Below are positions 31,007 through 39,748 of a stretch of 48,842 bases of DNA, piece by piece. The stretch is from Oligoflexales bacterium (GTDB lineage Bacteria > Bdellovibrionota_B > Oligoflexia > Oligoflexales > Bog-1112): the NCBI GenBank assembly GCA_013215275.1, contig JABSRF010000005.1:1-48842 (forward strand), read 5' to 3'. Made by a program: the position numbers and the translations under genes. How positions within the stretch are numbered: position 1 is the first letter of the stretch; each line of letters starts with the position of its first letter. The notes beneath the pieces are model-generated. The model was not told the DNA's origin. It saw only the letters and a list, made by a program, of their open reading frames with translations, and searched no databases.

Positions 31007-32407
31007 TTAGGAATATTGTTCTACAACTCGGTCTAGGCGCACACCATTGGACCCTTTGATAAACACCACCTCTCCTTTGGAGCTTAAATCAATATGAGCT
31101 TTAAGGAAATCATCAACATGGCCATAGCTGAGAGCTTGGGTTTTTGGTAGGCCTTCTGAGATAGCCTTATCAACGATAAGTTGTGAGTGTTCGCCAATCC
31201 CGATCAAGAATAGGGGGTCAACTCGGGCGTTACAGTATGCCCCTAATTGGCTGTGTTCAGATGCGGCATCGGAGCCTAGCTCAAGCATATCTCCTAGAAT
31301 CACAACCTTTGCTTGCTTAGGATAGCGCTGTACGAGGGTATTTATCCCTTCTTTCATGCTGTCAGGGTTTGCATTGTAACAATCATCAATGATGGTTAAA
31401 TCGTCTTTTTCAAAAATGTTAAATCGACCTTTTAAGCCTTTAAAATTCATGAGTCCATTGATCATTTCATCCATCTGTAATCCTGCTGCCGTGCCCATAG
31501 CTAGAGCTGCAGCAGCGTTTATAGGATAGGCCGAGTGACCTTCAGAGAATAGTAACTGATAGTTCTTGCCCTTGTAGGTGATGCAGACTTCTAAACCCCC
31601 ACTGTCACTCCATTTTTGGCTTTTAATGTGAATGTCAGCATCATCTTGGTAGCCAAAGCTGGTTTTTGGGGTGCTTATGGAAGCGCAGCGAGATCGAATC
31701 CTCTCATCGTCCTGTGGGAAGATAATGTGCTGTAGCTGAGGGCTAGGATTAAATATCTCAAGCTTCGTCTGTAAGATTGCTTCTTTTGTTTTAAAGATTT
31801 CAATATGAGCTGATTTTGCATTGAGGCATGCAGTAATATTGGGCCTAGCAATTTCAACTAGCTTACTTATATCTTGAGGTCTCCGGGCACCCATCTCCAC
31901 CACCCCATATCGATGCTTGTTTCCAATTCTTTGCAAAGTGATAGGAACACCGATTTCGTTATTGTAATTGCCTGCGGTTGCGAACGTATGCTCATCTATG
32001 CTAGCAAGGATTGTGGCTAACATCTCCTTGGTGGTTGTTTTTCCCACTGACCCAGTTAATGCAAAAAGAGTGAGGTTTTTGTGAGCTAAACGCCAAAATT
32101 TTGCTAGGTTTTGGAATGCGGTCAGGGTGTCTTGAACAGGAACCCCTTTTTGTTTTTCAAGTTGAGTTAGATGCTCGGCATGTTCTTTTTGATAAATGAA
32201 ACCTTCCGCACCTTGTTGGAGAGCTGCTGAGATGAATTGGTGCCCATTGAAGTTTTCCCCGACTAAGGGAATAAACCAGTTTCCTTCTACAATTTTCCTA
32301 GAATCAGTGATCCATCGATCAACCTTGGGAGCATCGATATTTCGCTTTTTCTGGTTTCCGATATCAGCATCAAAGCACTGCGCATAGTCTTCCCATGATA
32401 GTATCAA
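31007..32407 (-). CDS. murF: UDP-MurNAc-tripeptide--D-alanyl-D-alanine ligase
   Basis: 466 residues. The N-terminal domain has RKIVEGNWFIPLVGENFNGH, the ATP loop is GSVGKTTTKEML, and EMGARRPQDISKL and DDCYNANPDSM are MurF motifs. It adds D-Ala-D-Ala to give the pentapeptide. The start is TTG at 32407 with AGGAGA eight bases upstream. It follows murE after 12 bases. No ddl gene (D-Ala-D-Ala ligase) is in the window to feed it. Confidence 0.95.
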   Translation of the reverse strand: MILSWEDYAQCFDADIGNQKKRNIDAPKVDRWITDSRKIVEGNWFIPLVGENFNGHQFISAALQQGAEGFIYQKEHAEHLTQLEKQKGVPVQDTLTAFQNLAKFWRLAHKNLTLFALTGSVGKTTTKEMLATILASIDEHTFATAGNYNNEIGVPITLQRIGNKHRYGVVEMGARRPQDISKLVEIARPNITACLNAKSAHIEIFKTKEAILQTKLEIFNPSPQLQHIIFPQDDERIRSRCASISTPKTSFGYQDDADIHIKSQKWSDSGGLEVCITYKGKNYQLLFSEGHSAYPINAAAALAMGTAAGLQMDEMINGLMNFKGLKGRFNIFEKDDLTIIDDCYNANPDSMKEGINTLVQRYPKQAKVVILGDMLELGSDAASEHSQLGAYCNARVDPLFLIGIGEHSQLIVDKAISEGLPKTQALSYGHVDDFLKAHIDLSSKGEVVFIKGSNGVRLDRVVEQYS

Positions 32408-32419
32408 GAGCGAATTCTC

Positions 32420-33943
32420 CTATTTTTCAGCTTCTAGAGCAGTCTTTGCTACCTTGTAGTCATCAAACTCGTGCACCTGTGATCCAATGATTTGGTAGGA
32501 TTCATGGCCTTTGCCAGCTACAAGAACAAAGTCATCGTTTTGGGCATGCTTTATAGCCCAAGTGATTGCAGATTTCCTATCTTCTATCATAACAGGTTGG
32601 GTCTTTAAAAATCCCGATTTAATATCATTTAGTATTTCTTCTGGATCTTCACTACGTGGGTTGTCCGATGTTATCACGACTGTATCAGCCATGGCCTCTG
32701 CAATGGCACCCATTTTCGGGCGCTTGTCTTGGTCTCGTTCGCCCCCACAGCCAAATACAAGATATATTTTGCCAGAGCAATCAGGCCTAAGGGCACCAAG
32801 GGCTTTTTCAAGTGCATCTGGTGTATGGGCGTAGTCAATGAACACATGAGGTTTATTTTTGGTCGTGGGCACCCTCTGTAGTCGCCCAGGAACAAAGCTC
32901 AAACTAGCAGTGGACTGAGGTGAAGGCATTTTATTCATCAGCTTTTCAAAAATTGCCAGTGCACATATGAAGTTTTCGATATTGTGCCTACCCCAGTAAG
33001 GGATTCTAAATTGGTAGTTGGTGCCCTTATAGTGTAATCGAATGCTCGATCCATCTTTCCCTGTTTTAACTTCCGTCAAAGCAAGGTCGGTGTATTCGTC
33101 TCCCTGAGTCTGCCCGTAGGTTACGACATCACTTGTTGGCAAATTTTTGTAGCAAGGGAAAGGTGTGATGCCTGTATTGAGAATAGCTCGTCCACCATTT
33201 GCGAGGTTCTTTGCGAACACACTCCATTTTGTCTGCCAATAGGCATCCATGGTTTTATGAAAATCAAGGTGGTCTTGGGAAAAACTTGTCCATGCAATGC
33301 ATGAATAACTGATGGGAGCTAACTTTTCCTGAGCAATACTATGAGACGAGGCCTCCATTGCTAGAACCTTTACCCCTTTTTCTACGGCTTTTTTTAAGCT
33401 TAAGTATAAAAGGGGAGGGTCAGGAGTTGTGTGGCTGCTTGGAAATTGCATACCGTCTATAAATATCCCTAAGGTCCCAATCGTCGCAGTGGGAACATGC
33501 TCTGCCTCTAGAAGTGACTTTAGGATCCAAAGGGTGCTCGTTTTTCCGTTGGTTCCTGTAATCGCAACAGGGCGCATTTTGTCTTGGGGGTTTCCGCAAG
33601 CAAGTGCGCAAAGATAGGACCATGCCTTTCTTGAATTTTCTACTAAAAGCACCGGGCTTTCAAGGCTTGAGGCCTCTGAAGTGGGCTTTTCTTCAGCGAT
33701 GATTAAGCCAGGCTTTTTTTTGATTATCTCAGGGATAAATCTGTGAGAATCGGTTGTAAGCCCCTTGTAAGCAATAAAAATATCACCAGTTTCCACGAGG
33801 CGTGAATCACAAAGGATCTTACCTTGTCCGTGTAGATTTTTTGTCCAGAGGTCCTCTTGCTGTTTTTTCAGGCAGTTTTTATCTCTTAACAGCTCAAAAG
33901 CATGCTTTAAGTTGCAAGACAGTTCTTCATTAGGATTAGTCAT
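32420..33943 (-). CDS. murE: UDP-MurNAc-dipeptide--meso-diaminopimelate ligase
   Basis: About 507 residues from ATG 33943, preceded by GAGAAAAG; an upstream TTG at 33982 has no ribosome site. The ATP loop is GTNGKTSTLWIL. The substrate motif DNPRSEDPEEI is the meso-diaminopimelate type, so this organism has DAP-type (Gram-negative-like) peptidoglycan. Mur motifs EASSHSIAQ and DYAHTPDALEKAL are present. It is the first gene of the minus-strand block below the NUDIX interruption, so it needs its own promoter in 33944-34125. Confidence 0.95.
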   Translation of the reverse strand: MTNPNEELSCNLKHAFELLRDKNCLKKQQEDLWTKNLHGQGKILCDSRLVETGDIFIAYKGLTTDSHRFIPEIIKKKPGLIIAEEKPTSEASSLESPVLLVENSRKAWSYLCALACGNPQDKMRPVAITGTNGKTSTLWILKSLLEAEHVPTATIGTLGIFIDGMQFPSSHTTPDPPLLYLSLKKAVEKGVKVLAMEASSHSIAQEKLAPISYSCIAWTSFSQDHLDFHKTMDAYWQTKWSVFAKNLANGGRAILNTGITPFPCYKNLPTSDVVTYGQTQGDEYTDLALTEVKTGKDGSSIRLHYKGTNYQFRIPYWGRHNIENFICALAIFEKLMNKMPSPQSTASLSFVPGRLQRVPTTKNKPHVFIDYAHTPDALEKALGALRPDCSGKIYLVFGCGGERDQDKRPKMGAIAEAMADTVVITSDNPRSEDPEEILNDIKSGFLKTQPVMIEDRKSAITWAIKHAQNDDFVLVAGKGHESYQIIGSQVHEFDDYKVAKTALEAEK

Positions 33944-34125
33944 TAATCTTTTCTCAATAGAATGCGAAGATTTTCCAGTCAATGTTGTTCATCTGAACGA
34001 GAAGACTATAAGATATGTGATCGAAGGAGAACATGCAAACGGGCTGTCAGGCTCTAGGCCATGGCTAGCGTGAGGATTTCGCATTTAGCAGAGTGTAGGG
34101 TTTTATCTTGAAAAGGGAGGGGATT

Positions 34126-34596
34126 TTGAGCAAGCGGTTTAGTGTCGTACCAGCTGTTTACCTTGTACTTATGGACCAGAATAAAGTCCTGCTATCACTA
34201 AGGAAAAACACCGGGTTTGCAGATGGCTGGTATGGCTTGGTTGCCGGTCATGTGGACGGTGGGGAAACCATGATGCAAGCTATGATTCGGGAAGCGTATG
34301 AGGAGACCGGCATGATGTTGTCCCCTAATGACCTTAAAATGGCTTCAGTAACTCATCGTAGGTCTGATGACCGAGAAAGTGCAGATTTTTTCTTTCTCTG
34401 TAAGGAACCTCCATCTAGCTTTGTCAATAAGGAACCTGAGAAGTGCTCAGAGTTAAGATTTTTTTCCATTGAAGCCTTACCATCTAATACGATTCCTTAT
34501 GTGAAGGAGGGAATCATGAACTGCCTTAAAGGGGTTAACTACAGTGAGGCTGGTTGGGACCAGGTGTGGACAGGTGCTAGCTCTGGTGCTGATTGA
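34126..34596 (+). CDS. NUDIX hydrolase
   Basis: About 156 residues. A perfect Nudix box (GX5EX7REUXEEXGU) is visible in GHVDGGETMMQAMIREAYEE followed by TGM (residues about 41-63), which binds the metal and the nucleoside diphosphate. The substrate is unknown; the family includes MutT-type dNTP cleaners and NDP-sugar or ADP-ribose hydrolases. The start TTG at 34126 has GGGAGGGG just upstream and is preferred to TTG 34108. It is the only plus-strand gene inside the dcw cluster, and its 3' end overlaps the ftsI 3' end by 20 bases. Confidence 0.88.
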   Translation: MSKRFSVVPAVYLVLMDQNKVLLSLRKNTGFADGWYGLVAGHVDGGETMMQAMIREAYEETGMMLSPNDLKMASVTHRRSDDRESADFFFLCKEPPSSFVNKEPEKCSELRFFSIEALPSNTIPYVKEGIMNCLKGVNYSEAGWDQVWTGASSGAD

Positions 34597-36304
34597 TTTC
34601 TTGATCGGGAGCTACGTTTAGGTATTTCAGGGTTTTTTCAACAATTTCGCTAAATACCGGAGCTGCCCAGAGGCCCCCATAATAGGGTTTTTTTTGTGGC
34701 TCATCTAAGACGATATAGACTGCAATATGTGGATCCGACACTGGGGCGAAACCAGCGAAGTTAGCAATCCTTTTGTGATCCGAATATGCTTTTGTGAGTG
34801 GGTCTATTTTCTCTGCTGTGCCCGTTTTCCCAGCTGTAGAGTATGACTTGGTGCGAGCCCTTGTAGCAGTTCCTTCCGATACAACCTTTTCCAGTATCTT
34901 AGAGATGTGGTGTGATGTTTGCGGGCTTATCACCCTGCGTTTGATGATTGGGCTAAAATCTTGGAGGATACTGCCGTTTGAAGACTCAATTCTTTCAACC
35001 AAATAGGGCTTTATCAGGCTTCCCCCATTTGCCAGGCTTGCATATGCTTGGACGACTTCTAGGCCGGTCACGAGGAGCCCTTGCCCGAAGGATATATTGG
35101 CAAACCGAATGGGGCTCCAGCCTTCAGGCGAGGATATCGATCCGGTGCTCTCACCTGGTAAGCCTAATATAGGCTTATCACTTGCAAAACCAAACCTCTT
35201 AAAAGATTCAAATAATTGATTTTCCCCAATTCTTAGAGCCACCTTAAAAGTGCAAATATTACTAGAGTGAATTAATATTTCCTCGGTGGTACGAAACTCC
35301 TTGGGGTGATCATCATGGATGTAGAGCTTGTCACTGACCTCATATCGGCCGCTTTTTTCACAATGATGTATCTCAAACGGACTCGTTTTACGCATATCCA
35401 TAGCCCATGCCACCACAAATGGTTTCATCACTGAGCCTGGCTCAAATCGGTATGAGATTGAATGATTGGCTGTGTGTGCCATCTTCAGCTTGGCAGGGCT
35501 ATTGGGGTTGAAGTTAGGATAGTTTGCCATAGCAAGGATGCGCCCCGTGTGGGGGTCCATCACGATGGCAAAACCCATTTTGGCTCCACTTTTCTCTATT
35601 CCATTGCGTAGTGCTTCTTCGGTCACACCTTGTATGGCTCGGTCAATGGTCAAGATAATATGATTTCCGGTCTTTTCTGGGGTAATCTGCTTCGCATTCA
35701 TCAAGATGAGGTGACCCCTAGCGTCTTGTAAGCTGAAAAGCTTGGAAGAGGTTCCTTGAAGTTGCTGGTCAAAGGCATGTTCTAAACCTAACAATCCAAC
35801 ATTGTCTGTCCCAACATACCCTAAGAGGTTTGCTGCAGCGCGACCCCCAGGGTAGTATCGAGAGGGTTCAAGCAGGTAGTGAACCCCTTTCAATTCGAGC
35901 TTTTTTAGTTTTTCTGCAACCTGATAAGGAACCTTACGCTTGAGCCAGGCAAAATATTTAGGTTTTTTTGCAAGCGTTTGTATTCTTTTTTTTGATAGTC
36001 CCAAAATCTTTAAGAGCTTGCTTATCTGCTTTGGAGTGGGGGCAAAAACTTTCGGGTTAATTGCGACAGAAGGCGTTTTAATGCTAATTGATAGCGGGGC
36101 CTTTCGACGGTCGTAAATATTACCACGAAATGCAGAGAGGCTAATTGCCGATTGGTATTGTCTGTCTGCAATGTGTTGAAGCAGGCTCGCAGACCTAGGA
36201 AACACTTGAATAATGGTTGTGCGTACGATTAACAGGAGGAACAAGGTGGTAAATATGCCTGAAACATAGCCTGATCTAAGCTTAATTGTCTTTCTGTTAA
36301 TCAT
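34577..36304 (-). CDS. ftsI: Septal peptidoglycan transpeptidase FtsI (PBP3)
   Basis: 575 residues. A short cytoplasmic tail and one membrane helix (about 12-32) are followed by a pedestal domain and the transpeptidase domain. Active-site motifs: S291-V-M-K294, S347-S-N349 and K493-T-G-T496. It crosslinks septal peptidoglycan with FtsW. Start ATG 36304. It lies between ftsL and the NUDIX gene; murE is separated from it by that gene, unlike the usual ftsI-murE junction. Confidence 0.96.
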   Translation of the reverse strand: MINRKTIKLRSGYVSGIFTTLFLLLIVRTTIIQVFPRSASLLQHIADRQYQSAISLSAFRGNIYDRRKAPLSISIKTPSVAINPKVFAPTPKQISKLLKILGLSKKRIQTLAKKPKYFAWLKRKVPYQVAEKLKKLELKGVHYLLEPSRYYPGGRAAANLLGYVGTDNVGLLGLEHAFDQQLQGTSSKLFSLQDARGHLILMNAKQITPEKTGNHIILTIDRAIQGVTEEALRNGIEKSGAKMGFAIVMDPHTGRILAMANYPNFNPNSPAKLKMAHTANHSISYRFEPGSVMKPFVVAWAMDMRKTSPFEIHHCEKSGRYEVSDKLYIHDDHPKEFRTTEEILIHSSNICTFKVALRIGENQLFESFKRFGFASDKPILGLPGESTGSISSPEGWSPIRFANISFGQGLLVTGLEVVQAYASLANGGSLIKPYLVERIESSNGSILQDFSPIIKRRVISPQTSHHISKILEKVVSEGTATRARTKSYSTAGKTGTAEKIDPLTKAYSDHKRIANFAGFAPVSDPHIAVYIVLDEPQKKPYYGGLWAAPVFSEIVEKTLKYLNVAPDQEINQHQS

Positions 36305-36316
36305 TTTTGAGTCAGA

Positions 36317-36598
36317 TCACTTTACAAAAAAAGCTGTTTTGGGATTTTGTTTTTTTTTAGCCTGCAAATCACTGCTAACAATTTGCTGTAATCGTTCCTT
36401 TGTCGTAATTTTTGCGAGCTCCATCGTCAGAAGGCTGCGAACCTTGATAAGGTCAGTTTCTCTTTCCTTCATGCGTCCAATTTCATAGCCAAGTAAGGTG
36501 ATTTGAATTCGAGAATGGACCCTGAGAAACGAAAAAATGAGCGTTATTCCAAAAAGTAAGTACAATATGATTGTGGTAGGCATGCATGGTCGCTTCAC
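36317..36598 (-). CDS. ftsL: Cell division protein FtsL-like
   Basis: 93 residues: one N-terminal membrane helix (about 8-26), then a helical coiled-coil region (about 30-75) rich in Leu, Glu and Lys. This small bitopic topology between rsmH and ftsI is the hallmark of FtsL, which joins FtsB and FtsQ in the periplasm. The start is GTG at 36598 after AAGGAGGT, with nine bases of spacing. Sequence conservation of FtsL is poor, so the call rests on position and topology. Confidence 0.85.
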   Translation of the reverse strand: MKRPCMPTTIILYLLFGITLIFSFLRVHSRIQITLLGYEIGRMKERETDLIKVRSLLTMELAKITTKERLQQIVSSDLQAKKKQNPKTAFFVK

Positions 36599-36629
36599 AA
36601 GTTAGGCACCTCCTTATGAAGCTATTATT

Positions 36630-37589
36630 TCATAATTTTTCTAATACTCGTAATTTTGCACTTCTAACTCTAGGATTTGAGTTAATTTCTTCTGTTTTAG
36701 GCAGCATAGGAAAAGGCTTGATAATCTTAGCTTCAATGTTTTGCAATGCATGTAATTCATCTGCGGTTAGTGGAATATCTCTTGGGATTGCCTGATTTGG
36801 TTTTTTACCTGCTTTTTCCTTAAAGAAGTCTTTTACCAACCGGTCTTCGAGAGAGTGAAAGGTTATGATTGCAAGCCTTCCCCCTTTTTCAAGGCGATTA
36901 AAAGCTCTATCAAGTAGTGTTCTAACTTCTTCTAACTCTTTGTTTACATAGATTCTTAGTGCTTGAAATGTTTTGGTAGCAGGATGCTTTTTGCTTTTCT
37001 GTTTATAATGAATTGCCCCAGCAACGATATTTGCAAGTTGATGGGTGCTTGTGATTGGGCTTAGTTCACGTTGTTTTACAATGGCATTGGCTACAAATCG
37101 GGCTTTGGGCTCTTCCCCTAAGGTCCTGATGATTTTTTCTAACTCTTCAGAACTATAGCTTGCAACAATATCGGCGGCTGAAGGGTCCATAGATTCGGGA
37201 GACATCCTCATATCAAGGGGACCATCGTGCATGAACGAAAAACCTCGATCCGACTCATCCAATTGAGGACTCGAAACTCCTAGGTCTGCTCCAATTCCGT
37301 GGCATGGAATATCTTTTGGGATAAGTTTGTCAAAATCAGAAAAACGGGTATGTAACAAGCTAAGCTCTTTACTCTTGATTTGCGTTTCAAACCGTTTATT
37401 TAAATTTTCAATAGCACGCAAGTCTCGATCACAGGCAAACACCTGGCCGGATGATGCAACCTTTTCCAGCATTAAACTGGTGTGACCACCACCTCCTGCT
37501 GTGCAATCAACGGCAGTGTTACCAGCTTTAAGGTTGAGAGCGTCTACTAACTCATGCAGAAGAACTGTTGTATGTTTAAACGTAGGCAA
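36630..37589 (-). CDS. rsmH: 16S rRNA (cytosine(1402)-N4)-methyltransferase
   Basis: 319 residues. The SAM motif DCTAGGGGHT (about 28-37), the ADLGVSSPQLDESDRGFSF region and the C-terminal AIITFHSLEDRLVKDFFKE motif identify RsmH (MraW). It methylates C1402 of 16S rRNA. ATG start with AGGAGGTAAG upstream. It heads the minus-strand dcw transcript; mraZ, usually before it, is missing. Confidence 0.96.
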   Translation of the reverse strand: MPTFKHTTVLLHELVDALNLKAGNTAVDCTAGGGGHTSLMLEKVASSGQVFACDRDLRAIENLNKRFETQIKSKELSLLHTRFSDFDKLIPKDIPCHGIGADLGVSSPQLDESDRGFSFMHDGPLDMRMSPESMDPSAADIVASYSSEELEKIIRTLGEEPKARFVANAIVKQRELSPITSTHQLANIVAGAIHYKQKSKKHPATKTFQALRIYVNKELEEVRTLLDRAFNRLEKGGRLAIITFHSLEDRLVKDFFKEKAGKKPNQAIPRDIPLTADELHALQNIEAKIIKPFPMLPKTEEINSNPRVRSAKLRVLEKL

Positions 37590-38081
37590 AGACTTACCTC
37601 CTAACTTGAGACTAACTTAATTAATCATGTAAACAGAGAGTAAACGATGATTCGTTTGCTTAGGGTTTCTCTGCTCACACCTTAGCAGATGATCAGTGAC
37701 AGACTTTGATTCGATTAAACATGATGGTTAATAGCTGTATAGTCATAGAGTACCTGAACATTGACACACCTATAGCATGTATAGGCAAATATTGGGAACC
37801 TTAGTTTTTAAAGGTACGTAATTATGGGATGATTACAATACACCCCCTTCCTTAAGCCTCTTGGTTGCTCATAGTTTTGTGATTTAACGTATACTGGATT
37901 GCTGTTTATTGACCACGAGATGACCATTCCGATCCGAGAATACTCAAAACACATTTGAATATTAGGTAGATACGGATCTTCTCAAAGACCGTCATTACCT
38001 ATTTAATGGATTAAGGTATGCCTGCGACCTTCCGATGGGGGATGTAGGTTAATTTAACTTTTTTCTCAATAAGGAGGATGC
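37590..38081. other. Divergent intergenic region between rsmH and the LysM lipoprotein gene
   Basis: 492 bases without a convincing gene. It must hold promoters for the dcw cluster (minus) and the LysM gene (plus). A TTGACA at 37761-37766 is followed by an inverted repeat CCTATA-GCATG-TATAGG (37769-37785), which may be an operator. The AAGGAGGA ribosome site of the LysM gene is at 38071-38078. I found no MraZ-like gene. Confidence 0.5.
37769..37785. promoter_or_regulatory. Inverted repeat next to a TTGACA hexamer
   Basis: CCTATA and TATAGG (six bases each) are separated by five bases, just downstream of a perfect TTGACA. No well-spaced minus-10 was clear, so the promoter reading is weak. Confidence 0.3.
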
Positions 38082-38084
38082 GTG

Positions 38085-39185
38085 ATGAAGCTAAGAAGGC
38101 TACGTGGCTTTTGGGTCATGAGCCTGCTCTTGTTTGGTTTTCTGGCTGTTTCTTGTTCGAGCCAACAACAAGGTCAAGAGGATCTTGAAAGCTCGCAATA
38201 CGAGGAGCAAGAAGATGTCGACCAGCAGGAGGGGCAGGAGGATTACCAAGAGCAAGGTGAAGAAGGAGAGAGTTATTACGACAACAATCAGCTCGTCCAA
38301 CAAGGTGATTTGGAGGGGCTTGACGGTGGTAATAACCTTCTCGGGGCCGAAGGCGGTCAAGAGGGTGGAAACTATGAGGGCACCGACAATGATCTCGCCA
38401 ACATTATCAACGAGATGAATCAGCTAAATGCTGAAGGTGGTAATGTGGTTGCAGGAGAGAACGAAGGGGTCTTCGATCAGGCAAGTGACCTGGAAGCTAC
38501 CGATGCAGTGGTGGACTCCGGGCTGACTACGGCTCCCAGTTCCGGAGGAGGTGGGGTTGTTAGTGGAACGGCAGGGCCAGCAGCAGGACCGGGCTTACCA
38601 GAGCTTGGCTCTAAGCTTGCTTACATTGTCGTGAGAGGAGACACCCTCGGTAAGATTTCGAATCGTATTTATGGAACTGTGAGCAAATGGAAGGAGCTTG
38701 CTAATAATTCCGGGATTGAAAATCCAAGCAAAATTTACCCAGGTGATGTAGTTTATTATCAACTTACATCTGAGTCTGTGGCATTTGCGACCGATTATGA
38801 AAATCTCGCAAAGCAGGAAATTACCGTTGAGAAGGGAGAAACCTTAAGGGCTATCGCAAGTAGAACTTATGGTGATCCAGAAACTTGGAAGTACATTTGG
38901 AGACAGAATGGGCAAATCATGGACCCAGATAGGATTGATGTGGGAACCAAGCTTTATGTGATGCCTAAGACAACATTGGTAGCGTTAAAGAGTGACAAGT
39001 TTGGAAGCAATAGTATGGTTCAAGGTGTCGTGGAGACACAGATTGCTGACACTGTGCAAGACTCTGAGCTAGTTGCTAGCCAAAGAGTTAAAAGTGTAAA
39101 GGTAAAAGCACATGATCTGATTAAGGCAGAGCTTTGGAATGATGATTTCAGCTTCGCAGCAGATGTGGCGGAATGGGATGTTTAA
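38085..39185 (+). CDS. LysM-domain lipoprotein with acidic low-complexity linker
   Basis: 366 residues from ATG 38085, set by AAGGAGGA six bases before it (the GTG three bases earlier is too close). The signal peptide ends LAVSC, so Cys24 is the likely lipidated residue. Residues about 26-175 are a low-complexity run rich in Gln, Glu, Asp, Gly and Asn. Two LysM domains follow: about 180-227 (YIVVRGDTLGKIS...) and 246-294 (ITVEKGETLRAIA...). LysM binds GlcNAc-containing glycans, so it probably anchors to peptidoglycan from the outer membrane. The last 70 residues are not assigned. Confidence 0.85.
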   Translation: MKLRRLRGFWVMSLLLFGFLAVSCSSQQQGQEDLESSQYEEQEDVDQQEGQEDYQEQGEEGESYYDNNQLVQQGDLEGLDGGNNLLGAEGGQEGGNYEGTDNDLANIINEMNQLNAEGGNVVAGENEGVFDQASDLEATDAVVDSGLTTAPSSGGGGVVSGTAGPAAGPGLPELGSKLAYIVVRGDTLGKISNRIYGTVSKWKELANNSGIENPSKIYPGDVVYYQLTSESVAFATDYENLAKQEITVEKGETLRAIASRTYGDPETWKYIWRQNGQIMDPDRIDVGTKLYVMPKTTLVALKSDKFGSNSMVQGVVETQIADTVQDSELVASQRVKSVKVKAHDLIKAELWNDDFSFAADVAEWDV

Positions 39186-39748
39186 TTTTTTGATTTTATT
39201 GGGTTAAATGTGAGTAAAAATAAGTTGTATCATTGTTTTAACTACAGAAATACAAGAAACCCACGATTATTAGTGATGTAAGAAAAGCTTGAAATTTGAG
39301 ATAACAGATTGAATTAAAGCAAAACTGAGTGATTGATTAAGTAAGAAGATATTTTAGGGGACTGATGGAAAGATCTGAATGAGTTAAGCTGAAATAAATT
39401 TCCTAGATGAGAAATTAATTGTAGCTAAAATCAAGTGATCATTTTATCTCTCAAACCAAAAAAATAGATTTTCTCTTACCTTTAAGATGCAAAATTAATT
39501 TTTTTTCATCGCAAAGAAAAAAAGAGTTTAACAAAAAAGGCACTGCTAGTTGGCGAGTGCTTTTTTTGTTTATACAAAAATATTTATATACATTGAGACC
39601 TTACCTGGTGTGTGTTAAGGGGTGAGTAGTCACTGTAAGCGAATCTTGCAACGATTAGGCATTCTTGCTTTGCAATCAGTCACTAAAAATGCCCTCCAAT
39701 AGATTTGTCAAGGTAATCAATTTCATTCTGAAGCCGAAGTAATAGAGA
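39186..39748. other. AT-rich gap after the LysM gene
   Basis: 563 bases with no supportable gene. It includes a terminator-like hairpin (39539-39567) some 350 bases after the LysM stop, so either the mRNA has a long 3' end or a small RNA ends there. The rest of the interval shows only scattered A and T runs and short weak repeats. Confidence 0.5.
39539..39567 (+). terminator. Terminator-like hairpin
   Basis: GCACT (39540-39544) pairs with AGTGC (39556-39560) around an 11-base loop; seven T's follow, and A's precede the stem. It is a short but plausible intrinsic terminator in the plus direction. A-rich sequence upstream would also allow minus-direction use. Confidence 0.55.

Noticed and set aside
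39186-39748. tRNA or riboswitch in the gap after the LysM gene
   Set aside because: No cloverleaf, CCA end or known aptamer core could be traced.
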